In this document: positions 20,940-32,894 of the stretch, piece after piece
Layout: each line of letters opens with the position of its first letter
How positions within the stretch are numbered: position 1 is the stretch's first letter
Source of the DNA: Eurosta solidaginis
Lineage: Eukaryota > Arthropoda > Insecta > Diptera > Tephritidae
DNA length: 64,000 nt
Assembly (NCBI RefSeq): GCF_040869045.1
Contig: NC_090321.1
Coordinates: 139,863,689 to 139,927,688, forward strand
Direction: 5' to 3'
Translations under genes and position numbers: made by a program
The notes under the pieces: generated by a model
Database searches by the model: none
The model's input: the letters and a program-made list of their open reading frames with translations, nothing else
What the model was told of the DNA's origin: nothing

Positions 20940-22217
20940 ACCTTCCTTAATGTTGGCTTCTTGGTGTTGCCATTTGTAACGCTTGTGGAGTTCCTGCAGG
21001 TATTCGGTTTTCCAGCGTTTGCTGAATTGGTGATGCAGTACCTTTAGCTTTTGCCAATTTTTTCACTAAAGAGGTTCTCACAGTTAGGCTCAGGAATAGA
21101 CAGAAGGGGAGCACCGCGTATAAAATGACCTGGAGTTAAAACTTTTAGATCGTCGGGGTCTTGTGAAATTGCGGAAAGCGGTCTGGAGTTGAGGACGGCT
21201 TCTATGCGAATGAGGAGAAAGGTGTACTTCTGATTTCCGGCAACCTTGGTTAAGTGAGTTTTAAAGCTTCTCACTGGACGTACGGAGGGACAAACTGCCA
21301 TGAGAGTCCGTGGATAGCATATTTGCTTGCGATGTCCTCGGCAGCTTCCTGGAGAAATGTGGTAAACTCGCGTTGCAGGCTGCGTTGGGCTCCTACGAAT
21401 GTCTTACCATTATCGGACATAATGTTGCGAATGCTGCTTTGAAAGCTTCAGTGGTGAGGTCTGAGCAGACTTCGAGATGTATGGCTTTGGTGGAAAAGCA
21501 TACGAAAACGCAGACGTATGCTTTGGCGTATGATTCACGTCGGAGAGTTGACGTTTTTACAAGGAAAGGCCCTGCAAAATCTACTCCAGTGGTATGAAAG
21601 GGCAGTGAGTAAGTTACGCGCTCTGGTGGTAGAGCGGCCATAACTTGAGATTTCATTTTTTGCTTATAGATAGTGCATTTCTTGCACTGAAATATGCATT
21701 TCTTCACCTTTTGTTTTAGCCGGGGAATATAATATTCTTGTTGAACCATGCGGATCATAAGTTGTGTATCGGCATGGAGTAAGGTCGCATGGAGAAAGTC
21801 CACAAGGAGAGCGCAGTACCGTGAGTTGTCGGTTATGATTATAGGGTGCTTTTCGTTGTGACTCATGTCTGCATAGGCGAGGCGTCCATTTACGCGTAAT
21901 AGTCCCATTTCGTCCAAGACCGGGTTGAGCGGGAGCAACGAAATTCCTTTTCCGAGAGACTTTGCAGCTTTGAGGTCTGCGATCACTTCTCCATATTGGT
22001 TTTGCTGAGCGTTCGCCATGAGGTGCACCTTTGCCTGACGAATCTCTTCCTGGGTGAGATGAATTGTGGATGGTATCAGCTGTTTCCTGGACTTCGATAC
22101 AAATCGGCGAATGTAAGCGAGGACTCTCAATGCTCGAGCGAATTACGAAAATCGGTCCAGAAAGTCATGATTTTCCAGTGCGTGCAGGGCTTCTATCCGT
22201 CGTTGTTCTGGGGGTGA
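20940..22217 (-). pseudogene. integrase and DUF5641 tail of BEL body C
   Basis: It has the same architecture as body B with the same two core deletions: the stretch before MSDNGKTFVG, and the GGLWEAGV segment with the catalytic glutamate. Here the first aspartate is intact (TTGVDFAGPF) and the join to the RVLAYIRRF segment keeps its frame, although a TAA just upstream, shared with B, interrupts it. The DUF5641 tail is cut by the G-tract deletion. Confidence 0.88.
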
Positions 22218-22340
22218 GTCATTATGATGACTATCTTTCGGCCAGTCAGGAAGGGAGTGTACGAGCCACTTTGGGCCGTTCCACCAGAGTGAACAGTCGA
22301 TCAAGTCCTGGGTTGGATTTTCGCCAATGGGTACAAATCG

Positions 22341-23578
22341 TCACGTTGCGTTACTGACATTGTGGGGTATCTGGGATACGCGGTTTGCTACATAGGTTTT
22401 CCATGTATGTGGTGACTTTTCGAGCCAAGCCAGCACTATGGAGGAGTATGTCCACAGAGTCAAGTTGCTCTCTGTGAGTTTAAGCGAAGTTCGAATATGC
22501 TTTACTAATTTTGACAGGAGTAATGCTCCGCAGAGCTCTAATCGGGGAAGGCTCACTGTTTGTAGGGGTGCGACTTTACTTTTTGCGACGAGTAAGTGAG
22601 AGGATATAGAGTTATCGCTGTGTTGTACTCTTAAATAGACGCAGGCACAATATGCCTTTTCAGAGGCGTCGGAGAAACCATGTATATGAGTGGGCACGTT
22701 GGGTGTGAATTGAACCCAACGTGGAATTTTTATATCTCCAATTGCTGAGAGGTTTTCCGTAAAGGATTTCCATTTGTGAAGTGAACCGGGTTTGACGTGC
22801 TCATCCCAATCCATTCCTTCCATCCAGAGCTGTTGCAGGAGAGTTTTTGCTAATATCATTATAAGCGATAGCCATCCTGCCGGGTCGAAAAGTTTCGCGA
22901 CGGACGAGAGATATGTCGCTTGGTTGACGAGTTTGCGTCCGATATGGGGTCGTACGAATAAGAGGAGTCTTCGATTGCGTTCCAGCGTACTCCAAAAGTT
23001 TTTGTGGAGCTTGAGTCGTGGAATTTTAGAAAGTCAGCATCGAGAAGATCAGACTCGGGGATTGATTCCAATATTTCTGGGTGGTTCGCTGTCATTTTTT
23101 TGAGTGGGAAGCCTGCTGACTTTAGTGCTTCGATCAGCTGAGTCATGGTTTCGCGAATGGACTGTATGTTATGTCCGCCCGAGAGAATATCATCCTCGTA
23201 GGTTTCTCGCAGGAGAACGTTGGTAGCGATGGGGAAGATTACTGTTTAGTATTCGTTGGAAGTCTTGATCTTACTTGTGGACATATATTTGCCGATACAT
23301 CTTCTCAATGTCGCCGTTAAATACATATTTGTAGAGTCGCCAGTTGAGTATAACCACCATTAAATCATTTTGTAAAACGGGACCTGAATGAAGCGCGTCG
23401 TTGAGTGAGATGCCGGAGAGAGATCGTTTGGATGCATTGAAAACTACTCGGACATTAGTAGTTTTACTATCGGGTTTGAGTACGGCATGATGTCGTAAGT
23501 AAAACGAGAAATACTTTCAATCACGTATAATTTCCCGAGGGGTTGTGGGCTCCATATGATATAGGGTTAAGTATTCCG
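22341..23578 (-). pseudogene. reverse transcriptase and RNase H of BEL body C
   Basis: Same blocks and lesions as body B, including the YEDD codons and the stop after QIYVHK. About 49 bp that B retains between the SPQGRMEDFKL region and the YEDD block are also missing, so less of the palm remains. RNase H ([19 protein letters not shown]) is well preserved. Confidence 0.88.
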
Positions 23579-24367
23579 CTAAGACGTTGGAGTAGGTCGT
23601 TCGGAGCTCTGGTTTTTTTCAATGCTTCGTTCTACGCTGAGGTACTGTTGCTGAGCAGCGGGTCTAGAGGGCCCTAAAGCTATTGAGTCGGAAAACGAGT
23701 CTTTAAATGGGAGTTTAACTACGTAGCGGCCATCATTTCTTCGGATTGTGGTACTTTTGTAGAGCTCTTCGCATATTAGATCATCGTCTTTTAGAGAGGA
23801 AGCCGATGGCACTTCTTCTTGTTCCCAAAACCTTTTGAGTAGGTCTTCGAGGAAATCCTTTTGCGTTTCAACTACTTGAGTTGAGAATGTTCAGATCTGT
23901 TCCTTAAGTGGCCCGCTTAATATCCACCCTAAGACTGTGTTCTGGGCTATTAAACTTCCATCTACATTGGTTTTGAAGCCCGGAATCAGTATTTGAGGAA
24001 GTATGTCGCTACATATTACCATATCTATCTTGGCAAGCGCGAAACAGTTGGGGTCTGCTAGAGATAGTGTTGAGTACTCTTTGAGGTCTATATAAGAGAC
24101 TTTAAACGTTGGCAAGAATTGCGTCAGTTGAGGGAGTATGACCGCATTAGTTGCGATTTTAATATTGAGATCTGGAGAACATATGGTGATTGAGCACACC
24201 TTATCTGCTTTCTGGACTGTTCGTCCACCCATTCCCAATATTTCGTAATTGGTCTTTTGAACGGGTAGCCCAAGTACCTTTTGTATTCTAGAGATTACAA
24301 ACGTTTTTTGGGATCCTTGGTCTAGAAGAGCACGAATATTAAAGGTTTCTCCTTTGTGTAACCTCAT
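23579..24367 (-). pseudogene. protease and RT linker of BEL body C
   Basis: The aspartic protease active site reads ALLDQGSQKTFVI, where BEL proteases usually have D-S/T-G-S, so the position after the aspartate is changed to glutamine. MVICSDILPQIL corresponds to MVIGSDILPQIL in B. The linker LGWILSGPL follows. The frame is interrupted near 23890 and resumes as SASSLKDDDLICEELY ... RNDGRYVVKLPFK towards RT. Confidence 0.85.
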
Positions 24368-25256
24368 ACCGAGTAGCCAGAAATTGGTTCAACGCGGACC
24401 ACAGAGGAAGTTCCTTGCGGGAATTGAGTGATTGCTTCCATAACGCTAGAGTTTCGTCTGGGAGTTTAGAGGAGCAGAGGTATACCAGCATCGGGTCCCA
24501 ACTGTTCGTGGAAACACCGTTAGCTTTAAGGGTTGAGATACAATTATTTATCGTGGTTTGCACGTACTGTATGCGTTCTCCATTTTCACTTGTTACGGGT
24601 TGTTTATTACAGAGGGTTTTGAGCTGGTTGTCGACGAGAATTCGGCGGTTCTCATATCGATGCTTTAATGCATTCCACGCAAGCTCAAAAGTTTTGGGCA
24701 GGAGAGAGTTTGGGGTAATGTACACTGCAGTAAACATGTCCCCAAAGAATGGCCAGTCTTCATATCCTCCGTAGAAGACCTCTGTGTCACATGCAGATAC
24801 CTTTAAATAATTAGGTTGATTACAAGGGGGGAGCGTTGCCAGAGGAGTCGGATTGGTTATGCTAGCTTCTTTTGGGGCTGGCCTAATACTGCTGAGGATC
24901 TCATTTATCCGTAGTCTCGTATTTAGTCCTGAATCGTTGATTTGGTCGTATCTTTCCTCGCTCGATTTCCTTATTGTCTCTTCAATGTTGCTCATCTGAA
25001 GGTTTTCATTCGCCATGTCCACCAAAGCCATGTCTTTGTTTAGTTGCTCCAGATACGTCTTGAGACCAGCCTCCGAGTGGTCAGTTTCCGCGATGTTCCA
25101 CCACTTGTCGCAAAATTTCTCTAATCTTGTGGCTTCAAACATGAATTTTTTATTAAAGATCGCTACTTCCTCTTCGTCACTCTGAGATTTCGCTATTGTT
25201 TTCTTTGGTGCTTGGGGTAGGAGGGATTGTGGTTTTTCTTCACCTGTGCCGCCCAT
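24339..25256 (-). CDS. gag of BEL body C, knuckle-less
   Basis: 305 codons from MGGTGEEKPQ. A charged, helical N-terminus is followed by DUF1759 (ACDTEVFYGGYEDWPFF ... RYENRRILVDNQLK ... CISTLKANGVSTNSW). About 35 residues seem deleted between FTAVYI and FELAWNALK compared with BEL A. The frame ends FLATRYEVTQRRNL and stops; the protease overlaps in another frame. The CCHC knuckles expected here are absent. Gag would form the particle and bind RNA. Confidence 0.85.
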   Translation of the reverse strand: MGGTGEEKPQSLLPQAPKKTIAKSQSDEEEVAIFNKKFMFEATRLEKFCDKWWNIAETDHSEAGLKTYLEQLNKDMALVDMANENLQMSNIEETIRKSSEERYDQINDSGLNTRLRINEILSSIRPAPKEASITNPTPLATLPPCNQPNYLKVSACDTEVFYGGYEDWPFFGDMFTAVYITPNSLLPKTFELAWNALKHRYENRRILVDNQLKTLCNKQPVTSENGERIQYVQTTINNCISTLKANGVSTNSWDPMLVYLCSSKLPDETLALWKQSLNSRKELPLWSALNQFLATRYEVTQRRNL

Positions 25257-26931
25257 TGTGAATTTAATCCAATAGGACGGAATTGAGTTAGAGGTTCTAA
25301 AATTGTATCAAAAGTTTCAGGGGTGATTTAAGCTTTTGACCCACTGTATTTCGAGTTGTGTTTTATAAGCTGAAGGCCACTGTACTTTTGACTAGCGGGA
25401 GTTCCATAAACAAGTGAGGGTGGGAAATACTTGTCTTAGCGCATCTAAGTCCAAGTATGTTTATGTGCATACAAATATATATATTCAGCGAAGAGAAATA
25501 AATAGTGGTGGGTGGAGTTAATTTGCAAATTACCTAAAGTAAATGGTGTTATAATAAGTACACATAAAGGGAATTGAGAGAGTCAATAATGCGGTTATTA
25601 ACATTGAATGTTTCAGGGACCGAAACAACGTTAAATATTTTGCAGTTTAAGGCGGAGTTTGCCTTTTGATTTGGGACGAATGCATATGTATATATTTGTA
25701 ACTTTTGCACTTTTGTAAGTCGCAAATAATATCTAAGGTAATTTATTCTAGGAGAGCAAATTTCTTGTGGTGGCTTGGTATATAAGTAAATATGTGATAT
25801 GGGTATGTATATATATCCATATATAATATGTAAGAATCACAAATTTGAGAGTATTACCAATATACCTACATATGTATATAAAAGAAGAGCTTAGCGGAAT
25901 TTTATTAAATGAGAGAGATTTGCGTAAAACGGTATTTTGTACGGATTCTTTCCAAGATCCTGTCAACTTTACCGTAGATGAGTGCGATTATTTGCTTAGG
26001 GGAATTCCGCTGCACTTATATATGCATATGTTTTGGGCAAGGTGTACTTACTTTGGCATATTTTGCTTTTACCACCTGATTTTTCTGTTGCTGGATTGTT
26101 GTTGTTGTTGTCGCTCAGTGTCGCTGATGCTGTTGCGCTAGCGGCAGTACTGCTTCGTTGTTGTTGCGTCGGGTTTGCTGCCGGGTACCACTATTGCAGG
26201 TCTACTGCTCGTGGTTTAAAAATTAAAAACTTTGTGGATGCGTTTCCAAACCACTTTGAAAATCGATTTGTTTTTTTTTTTAAATTATGTCTAATTTGGT
26301 TTTATTTTTATTTTTTCAACAAGTGCTCCACTTTTTTTTTTTTTTATAATAGAAATTCTTTTATTTTCCTACGTTCTGTCCTTTTTTAATATTTTCAAAC
26401 TTTTGTTTTTCTTCCTGTTTTTCGACAACTTTTTCTATATAATATCTCTTATTTTTCTTTTTAATAATTTCTAGGTTTTTATTCCTTTTTTATTTTCACC
26501 GTCTTTTTTTCAGAACTTGGCCACTTCACCGTTTGCGTTCTTCACTTCACCTCACTCACTTTCTCAGTAAAATTGGATGTACTTTTGTTGCTTTTACTTT
26601 TTCTGTACTTGTATATTTGTACTTGTATGTATGTATTCTTTAATATTTCTCACTTAATTTGTACTTTTTTATTTTATTTCTAATAATTTTTAATATAATG
26701 TATATATCTTAGGTATTTTGAAACTTTTGTTTGTCTTTCTATGTTTTCAGCACTTGTAATGTATTTTTTAAATATTTTAAAAATTTTATTTCTCTTTATA
26801 TTTTCAGCACTTTGTATTAGATAAATATGTTAGCGCGTCGCGTCTACCGGTTTTTGTGTTTTAATGTATTGTTTCCAATGTAATTAATATTTAATTATTA
26901 TTTTCACTATTTTGTAGGTCGCTAGTTCACT
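25257..26931 (-). other. 5' leader of BEL body C
   Basis: Non-coding leader, nearly identical to that of body B and ending at the primer site. It contains T-rich tracts (26270-26520) and a CA-type repeat region. No independent gene is supported in it. Confidence 0.8.
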
Positions 26932-26950
26932 GTATGGTACCAAAGGACCA
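26932..26950 (-). promoter_or_regulatory. primer-binding site of BEL body C
   Basis: TGGTCCTTTGGTACCATAC on the minus strand, directly next to the CATTTAGACA end of LTR 3, identical to the body B site. Confidence 0.65.
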
Positions 26951-27471
26951 TGTCTAAATGTTCAATATGATGGGTAGATGCGCTGAGGGATTAAGGGGAG
27001 GTAGGACGTCACTTTATTAAATAAAAGGCGCGATAACTTTCAGGTTAAACGTATAAAAAATATAAACTTTATTTTTAATTGTTGAATTATTTATTTTAAC
27101 AATTTTCACGTTTTCGTATTTATTATATTTAGCGGCGTGATTATAGTTAGGCTGATGGCGAATAACTAAATTTACAACGGCCCAGCACATTCCGCTGGAC
27201 CGTTTACTTCTTTTACTGAGAGCATACATATGTAGGTATACATAGATGTGTGTACGCTAAACAGTAATTATGTTTCTTATTTACAGGGTTCTTCAAACAG
27301 GTAAATATACATGGTATTCCAAAAGGGTGAGTATAGAATAAAGGTATGTATTTATAATATAGGTATTAGAAATTAATTTATTTCAATATAATTATAATTT
27401 TTCTTTTCAGATAATGTATAAATTTATTTTAATCCCCAAACTCTATGAGGTTGTCGCTCATGTCTTCAACA
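26951..27471 (-). repeat. LTR 3 of the BEL dimer (5' LTR of C)
   Basis: 521 bp. It starts TGTTGAAGACATGAGCGAC on the minus strand. It lacks a short TATA-rich block (about 13-16 bp) present in LTR 1 and LTR 2 near the outer end. It is followed by the target duplication CTAGC. Confidence 0.93.
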
Positions 27472-28240
27472 CTAGCTTTACCCGGCGTACGTTGTAACGC
27501 CCGAGATCGAATGAATGTTGCGTTTTTTCTGTTTTGTTTGTTGATAATTTAATTTATTGTTCTGTAAATTGAATTGAATTTTGTACGCATATTTGGTGAA
27601 ACTTTGTTAAAACATTTTATTCTTGTATCTTATTGTAATGCATGTGGGTGTACATTAGTTTTGGTTTATTCGTTCGGTGCAAAGATAAACAAATTTTTTG
27701 GTGTTCCAACTCTAGAGTAAGCAACATATAGCTGGCCATGGGAAAAGCACGGACCCTCTAAATTTATACCTGCAACAGTAAGCGATTGTCCTTCTGCTTT
27801 GTTGATTGTAATTGCAAAAGCAAGGCGTACAGAAAACTGTAAGCGCTTAAAATTTAATGGCAAATCTGTAGGAATCATTGGAATTCGTGGTATGAGCACA
27901 TCTTCGCCTTTCCTTTTACCGCTGATGATTGTTGCTTCGATTACATTCGGCATTAATTTCTAAACTCAAAGTCTGATTCCATTGCACAATTTTGGTGGGT
28001 TTAAATTCCGAAGAAACATGATTGATGAGCCAATTTTCAAAGTTGATATAAGCGCAGGCATTCCTTTTGGGTCTAAGGAGTTTAGAAATTCATTTGGATA
28101 ATTCAAAATTGTATCTTCATCTGTAACTGTGTCGATCGATTTATATTTCGTCACTTCACCAGGAAATTGGTTTTGAATGCGATCATTGATTTTGTTAACA
28201 TGATCATTTTTGGGAGCTAAGATAGTTCGTTCGCAGAGCC
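27472..28240 (-). mobile_element. Helitron 3' portion with helicase C-terminus
   Basis: The minus strand ends ...GGGTAAAGCTAG, a CTAG terminus. It is preceded by the hairpin GGCGT-TACAACGT-ACGCC (about 27484-27505 on plus). This is the classical Helitron 3' structure, and the host base after CTAG is T, seen across the BEL dimer at 13351. Upstream, 27666-28240 encodes the end of a PIF1-like helicase: APKNDHVNKIN, the LNPPKLCNGIRL block, then SVRLAFAITINKAEGQSL and GQLYVAYSRVGT. Two stops (TGA, TAG) lie in frame between GIRL and KLMPNV. Helitrons move by a rolling-circle-type mechanism; this is an inactive remnant and no 5' end was found. Confidence 0.88.
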
Positions 28241-29102
28241 AAAAAACAAAAACATTTAAGTTTAAAATTCTTAATTCTGAAATATGAAAAACTTTCGTCT
28301 TGATCGAAGGAACCTAGAGCCAAAATTTGGTAATGATTGAAGTATGGCGTTTTCATACACGTTTTCATAGGGAACACACACGCAGAATTTGATTTTTATA
28401 GAAGATGTAGATAGACTGAAGCTAAACAATTTTTTTAATGGCGGCAGATTACTAAACGTGCAAAAGGCATAACAGCCAAACTCAACAATGCACTCAAAAT
28501 TTAGGTGTTAAAATAACTTAAGTTTGTACGGCAGTCATACTTTTTCCGCATTCCACATTTTACTGGAGGTGTTAGGACTTAACGTCACATAGCTCCTTAC
28601 CAATTTTCATTATCCTACCCTTACGAAATCCAGATATATGCAGTATAATATATTCCATTTGTATGGGAGGTACCACGCCCGCTTTTTCCAATTCTATATT
28701 TTCTTGGTGGTGTTAGGGATTGACCTCATATTACTCCTTACTGAATTTCAATGTTCTAGTATGTATACCTTCAAAGTTATGCAGTACAAAATATTCCATT
28801 TGCATGGGAGGTGCCACGCCCCCTTTTTCCCAATTCCGTATTTTCTTGGTGGTGTTAGGGATTGACCTGATATAACTCCTTCTGAATTTCAATGTTCTGG
28901 CATGTATACCTTCTAAGTTATGCAGTACCAAAGATTCCATTTGTATAGGAGGTGCCACGCCCCTTTTATTTATCGAAATTATTTTTAGCCTAAAACCTTC
29001 CCATTAATCGAAGGAACCCATAACCAAAATTTGGTTATGGTTGAAGTATGGGAAATACGTTTCCATAGCGAACACACACACACAGAATTCGATTTTTATA
29101 TA
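28241..29102. repeat. minisatellite of about 141 bp units inside a larger direct repeat
   Basis: Units begin TATGCAGTA at 28638, 28779 and 28919, each holding GGGAGGTGCCACGCCCC and CTTGGTGGTGTTAGGGATTG (or close variants). A diverged partial unit precedes them from about 28550. On both sides lies a second direct repeat: 28303-28404 and 29000-29100 share ATCGAAGGAACC, CAAAATTTGGT, GGAACACACAC (or close) and GATTTTTATA. Frames in this stretch follow the repeats and are not genes. Confidence 0.85.
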
Positions 29103-29749
29103 TCGCTCGTTCCAAAGTAAAGGGATGTAATTCAAAATTTTCATTTTTTAGGAAAAAAAAAAGTTTTGTAATTTTAAACAGTTAAATTTTAACTCTAATT
29201 AAGATAGCGCCTGGAGATTCACCTCAATTTGGAAGGTATGACAGGAAGCAACAATTATTAAACTAGGAGATTACTAAAAAATGTCTTCATCTTACTTTGA
29301 AAGAGATGCTGAATTTAAGCTTTACTTTTTTCATTCTGAGTTAATTCACTTTACAATAGAAAAATAATACACACAGAAATAGTTTCATAGAGAGTAATTT
29401 GGAATACTACAGTTTCATTTAAAAAAATAAATCGATTTTATGAAATGCTGCGTTTTATTGGAGTACACGCTCAAAATTGTTTTTATTGTAAAAATATATA
29501 ATCTTATTTTTGTAGTATCATATCACAAAGGCATTAATTTAATTATCCGTAGAGGCAGAAAAAACGAGTTTAACCAAAATTAGTATGTACTTTTCTATCA
29601 ACGGTCTAATTAAAAGCTAAAAGAAACTCTTTTATTAAAGATTTTCGTGGTATTTATTCATAGCATTCAACACTTCTAACTATTTTAGTATTTCTAATAC
29701 AAATTTAAATATTTATAATATAGAATTATAAAAGCTTTCATAGAAGGAA

Positions 29750-30131
29750 GGTATTAATCCTTTTTGCAGAAGATCTCTTAAATCTCTTTTCTTGTTGTCA
29801 CTCAACTCTAGTTTTTGAAAATATGCCGGCTTAAGTTCTATTGCTGTAATAGGCTTCATTTCTTCGTTTGTTTTTTATATTCACTTCCTCGTAAGTTTCT
29901 TGCTTGTAAGAAATTTTGTAAAAAAATGTGGTGGGGTGCTCTTTAGTCATTTTTAAAACTTTTATTTCATTCCAATTTAAATCTTTTTCATCCATGTTGG
30001 TATTAAGATTGTATCTCCATTCAGCTTGCAAAGCTTTTCAGTCATGTAATGATTCAAAGTTTACCTCGTGTACTTTTAAAGGTGGGTTGGTTTTTTTTGC
30101 ATTTTTAATTAAAGCTAAATACTGAACAGGG
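29750..30131 (-). pseudogene. C-terminal part of the TIR-element transposase, cut off by the hAT
   Basis: The minus strand from the hAT junction reads VQYLALIKNAKK ... VHEVNFESLHD, a TGA where tryptophan is likely, then ALQAEWRYNLNTNMDEKDL, and finishes near 29750 with lysine-rich sequence (DNKKRDLRDLLQKGLIP). It is the continuation of the gene whose N-terminal part lies at 36099-37017. At both ends of the hAT the reading frame matches across one copy of GTATACAG. Confidence 0.75.
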
Positions 30132-30320
30132 GTATACAGTAGGGCTCTGGGTATTCGGTTAGTCGATTAACCGAATTATTCGAATATGTCATTAGTCGAC
30201 TACTAAAAGCGACTACCAGTATTCGAGTAGTCAAAACATTTAGACTATCCGTTAACCGCCCATTTACGGTTAGTCGATTAACCGCACACTAGGGGTTAGT
30301 CGGTTAATGTATATTTCGGT

Positions 30321-31665
30321 TACAAAGACATCACGTATAAGTAGTATCTGTGATATTTGCCAATTAATTTGATTGGTTTCTTTTAAATATTCATTAAAAT
30401 ATATCAGGAGCTCAGAATTTTCGTGTAAGTAATTATGAACGAATTCAATGAAAATTTTCTTTACAGTTTTGTGCAATAAAGTAAGACCCCAAACTAAAGC
30501 ATATTAAATTTCGCCCATTTGATCAAAATTCGATTTATAGCAATTCCTTATGTTATTGAGCAGTTAAACACGAGTCCATTTCTCTGGTCGAGTCTCTGAC
30601 GTTTAGCCACCAATTGCCTTATAATTTTGGTTGAACGTCAAAATCGAATGACTCTTGCAAAATAAACTTTAGAAATAATTTTATTTACCTGTATGGTGAT
30701 AGTTTAAAAACAAGTATGAAAATAAAATGGATAAGATATCATTGACCTGTAACAATACTTCAAAAGGGAAATCTTCGTCATAACTTTTGCAAACATTTCT
30801 CTTTTCATTTCTCGTACTGTTTCTAATTTGTTTGAATATCTATCCTACTTCCTTTTCCAGTTCAGGGAAGAGGCAAAATATACATATGCATGTATATCCT
30901 ACTTTCTTAATTTCATTTTCGTACAAAGCAGCATTCTTCTCCCTGTATTATCGTCATACACGTTTCAATTATAATTTGTAGAGCTGGGAATATCGTAAAC
31001 GAGCTCACATACAATTACAAACGCGGCTTTTCTTACTCTAGACCCTAAGGATTGCTTCGCGACATATGGTATATTAGTACAGATTTTATTACTTTAATTA
31101 TATTATAATAATCTTTTAAAACGTTATCTGTAGCAGCAGGAGCAAAGGGATATAAAACTAAACCGCTGTAAAATAATCAACATACAAAAACAGAAACAAG
31201 TTGAACGTACATAGGGTCAACGCATGTATTGTTTTTTCACACATTGCTGTAGAATTCAAATGACACCAAAAAAAGCCTTGTATTCAGGGAAATATATTAG
31301 GAGCACAGAAATAAAATGTAGGTAATTCTGTATATAAAAATATGAAATCAAATTTCAAATGTCTGACAAATATTGGTTTGTATGTGAATACATATGTACG
31401 GGCGTTTTATGAATGAGGGGGAAGAAGGGTTGTGGCAGCTGGTGGCCCTTTCTGAATAGTGCGACGATAGGTATATCTTAAAAACTTGCACCTCATTTAA
31501 AGTTTATTAATATATGCATAAATTTCCTTACATATAAAATCTAATTCAATTAATAAAACATAAAAATAATAGGTGCATATCTAAGATTTTTATTTCCGTA
31601 AAATACAAATCGTGCCAAAACATATAGTCCTTAATGCTATTTGTATATAAAAACGACATATACAT
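30321..31665. other. hAT interior, AT-rich, no gene recognised
   Basis: No long conserved frame is seen between the subterminal repeats and the transposase end. Confidence 0.5.
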
Positions 31666-32714
31666 TTATATAAGTTCATTCCCCTTCATATAACATCTGT
31701 TTTGATACAAGAAAGTAAGAAGATTTATATTTCTTGGTAACAAACAACTTCTACGGTGTGAGACAATTTTCCCAGCAATGGAAAACGTTCGCTCGGACTC
31801 AGCCGAAGTGGCTAGTACACACAGGTAGCGATTAGCAATGTTGAAAATATCGGGATACATTTCGCTATGGGATTTCCACCACAATATGGGATCGATGTTG
31901 TGACCAACTTGTGGTTCTGCTCTGTTCGGTTTATTTCGGACTAAAATAGGAAGTCAAGATCAGTATTTTTTTCTGTGGCCACCGTGTCATCCACAGAGGT
32001 TCCATCTTTTAAATTACTTCTAACAAAATCATGGACTTTCATTTTTGTTTCTGTGTTTTCATATTGCACACTTTTGTATCTTGGATCTAAAAAACGGATA
32101 CAATAGCAACTGAAATGTTACTGCTACCATTGTCCATATCAAATCGTTTCAAAAGAGATTTCTTAACACTTTCTTTAAATACATTTTCGTTTGTGTGTTC
32201 ATTAAGTGCAGGACACATATGATTTTCAATTATGCGATTTATTAACGGACGGACCAAAGGCAATGTTACCGACTTTGCACTGCACAATACAGTTGTGGCC
32301 TTTTCGAAAGGCAGCAAGAGCTTCACTAGTGTTGCCATCCCACTCCATTCAGTTTCGCTTAACTCCATTTAAGCGCGTCGCACGGTTTTGTGATGGTTCT
32401 GTTAAAACTAAACATATAGCATTTCGGTTCAGAAGTAAACTGTCACACATATGAAGCTTAGGATTGCAACGAAATTCACACGACTGAACTAAGCAATTTT
32501 CCTTAATACCAAATTATACTTGGCGTGTTGAAAGCGCAGACTTGGCTACATTTGAGCGATGGAAGAATAATGCTATATTTTTTCCTTTTGTGCATAAGTT
32601 GGCATAATCCGAAACAGATCCAAGTGCATCTTTAACCACAAGCTGCAAAATATGAGCACTACACTTAACACTATCTGGTATATTTAAAAGTTGTTTAGCA
32701 TTCGCATTCATCAC
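31666..32714 (-). pseudogene. hAT transposase fragments (catalytic core and dimerisation region)
   Basis: Three minus-strand pieces in different frames give, in order, SVKCSAHILQLVVKDAL (the start of the RNase H-like core, with C-x2-H), LSETEWSGMATLVKLLLPFE with the L-P-F-E segment, and ATSAESERTFSIAGKIVSHRR, the hAT C-terminal dimerisation signature. The pieces are separated by stops and frame changes, so this copy is inactive. It resembles the zinc-finger BED-type hAT group. A BED finger was not seen. Confidence 0.85.
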
Positions 32715-32894
32715 GATTGCACTATCATGAGTTTTCGCTTGTATTTTTCTATATATATTCCAGTCCTATAAGCAGGTCTCGACAGCTGCAGCAATATTTT
32801 CAGCATTCCTGAATAGAAACTCAGATTAAACAAGTAAGGATGGCTAAGTTCGGGCGAAGCCGAACATTATATACCTACCTTTATAGTATCATAT

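Larger units (their letters stand above)
13357..27471 (-). mobile_element. tandem BEL/Pao dimer: LTR-body B-LTR-body C-LTR
   Basis: Three LTRs (13357-13890, 20094-20630, 26951-27471) bracket two internal bodies (B 13891-20093, C 20631-26950) in the same minus-strand orientation. The whole is flanked by CTAGC at 13352-13356 and 27472-27476, a perfect 5-bp target duplication as BEL elements make, so one insertion was later dimerised through its LTRs. The bodies are highly similar and share many lesions: an integrase with the catalytic glutamate segment deleted, the YEDD reverse transcriptase motif, and missing gag knuckles. Private changes: B lacks about 576 bp of gag, while C lacks about 440 bp at the 3' end (replaced by a G tract) and about 49 bp in RT. 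Confidence 0.92.

Noticed and set aside
28638..28958. Frames on both strands in the 28.6-29.0 kb stretch
   Set aside because: Open only because the minisatellite unit is repeated; no domain.
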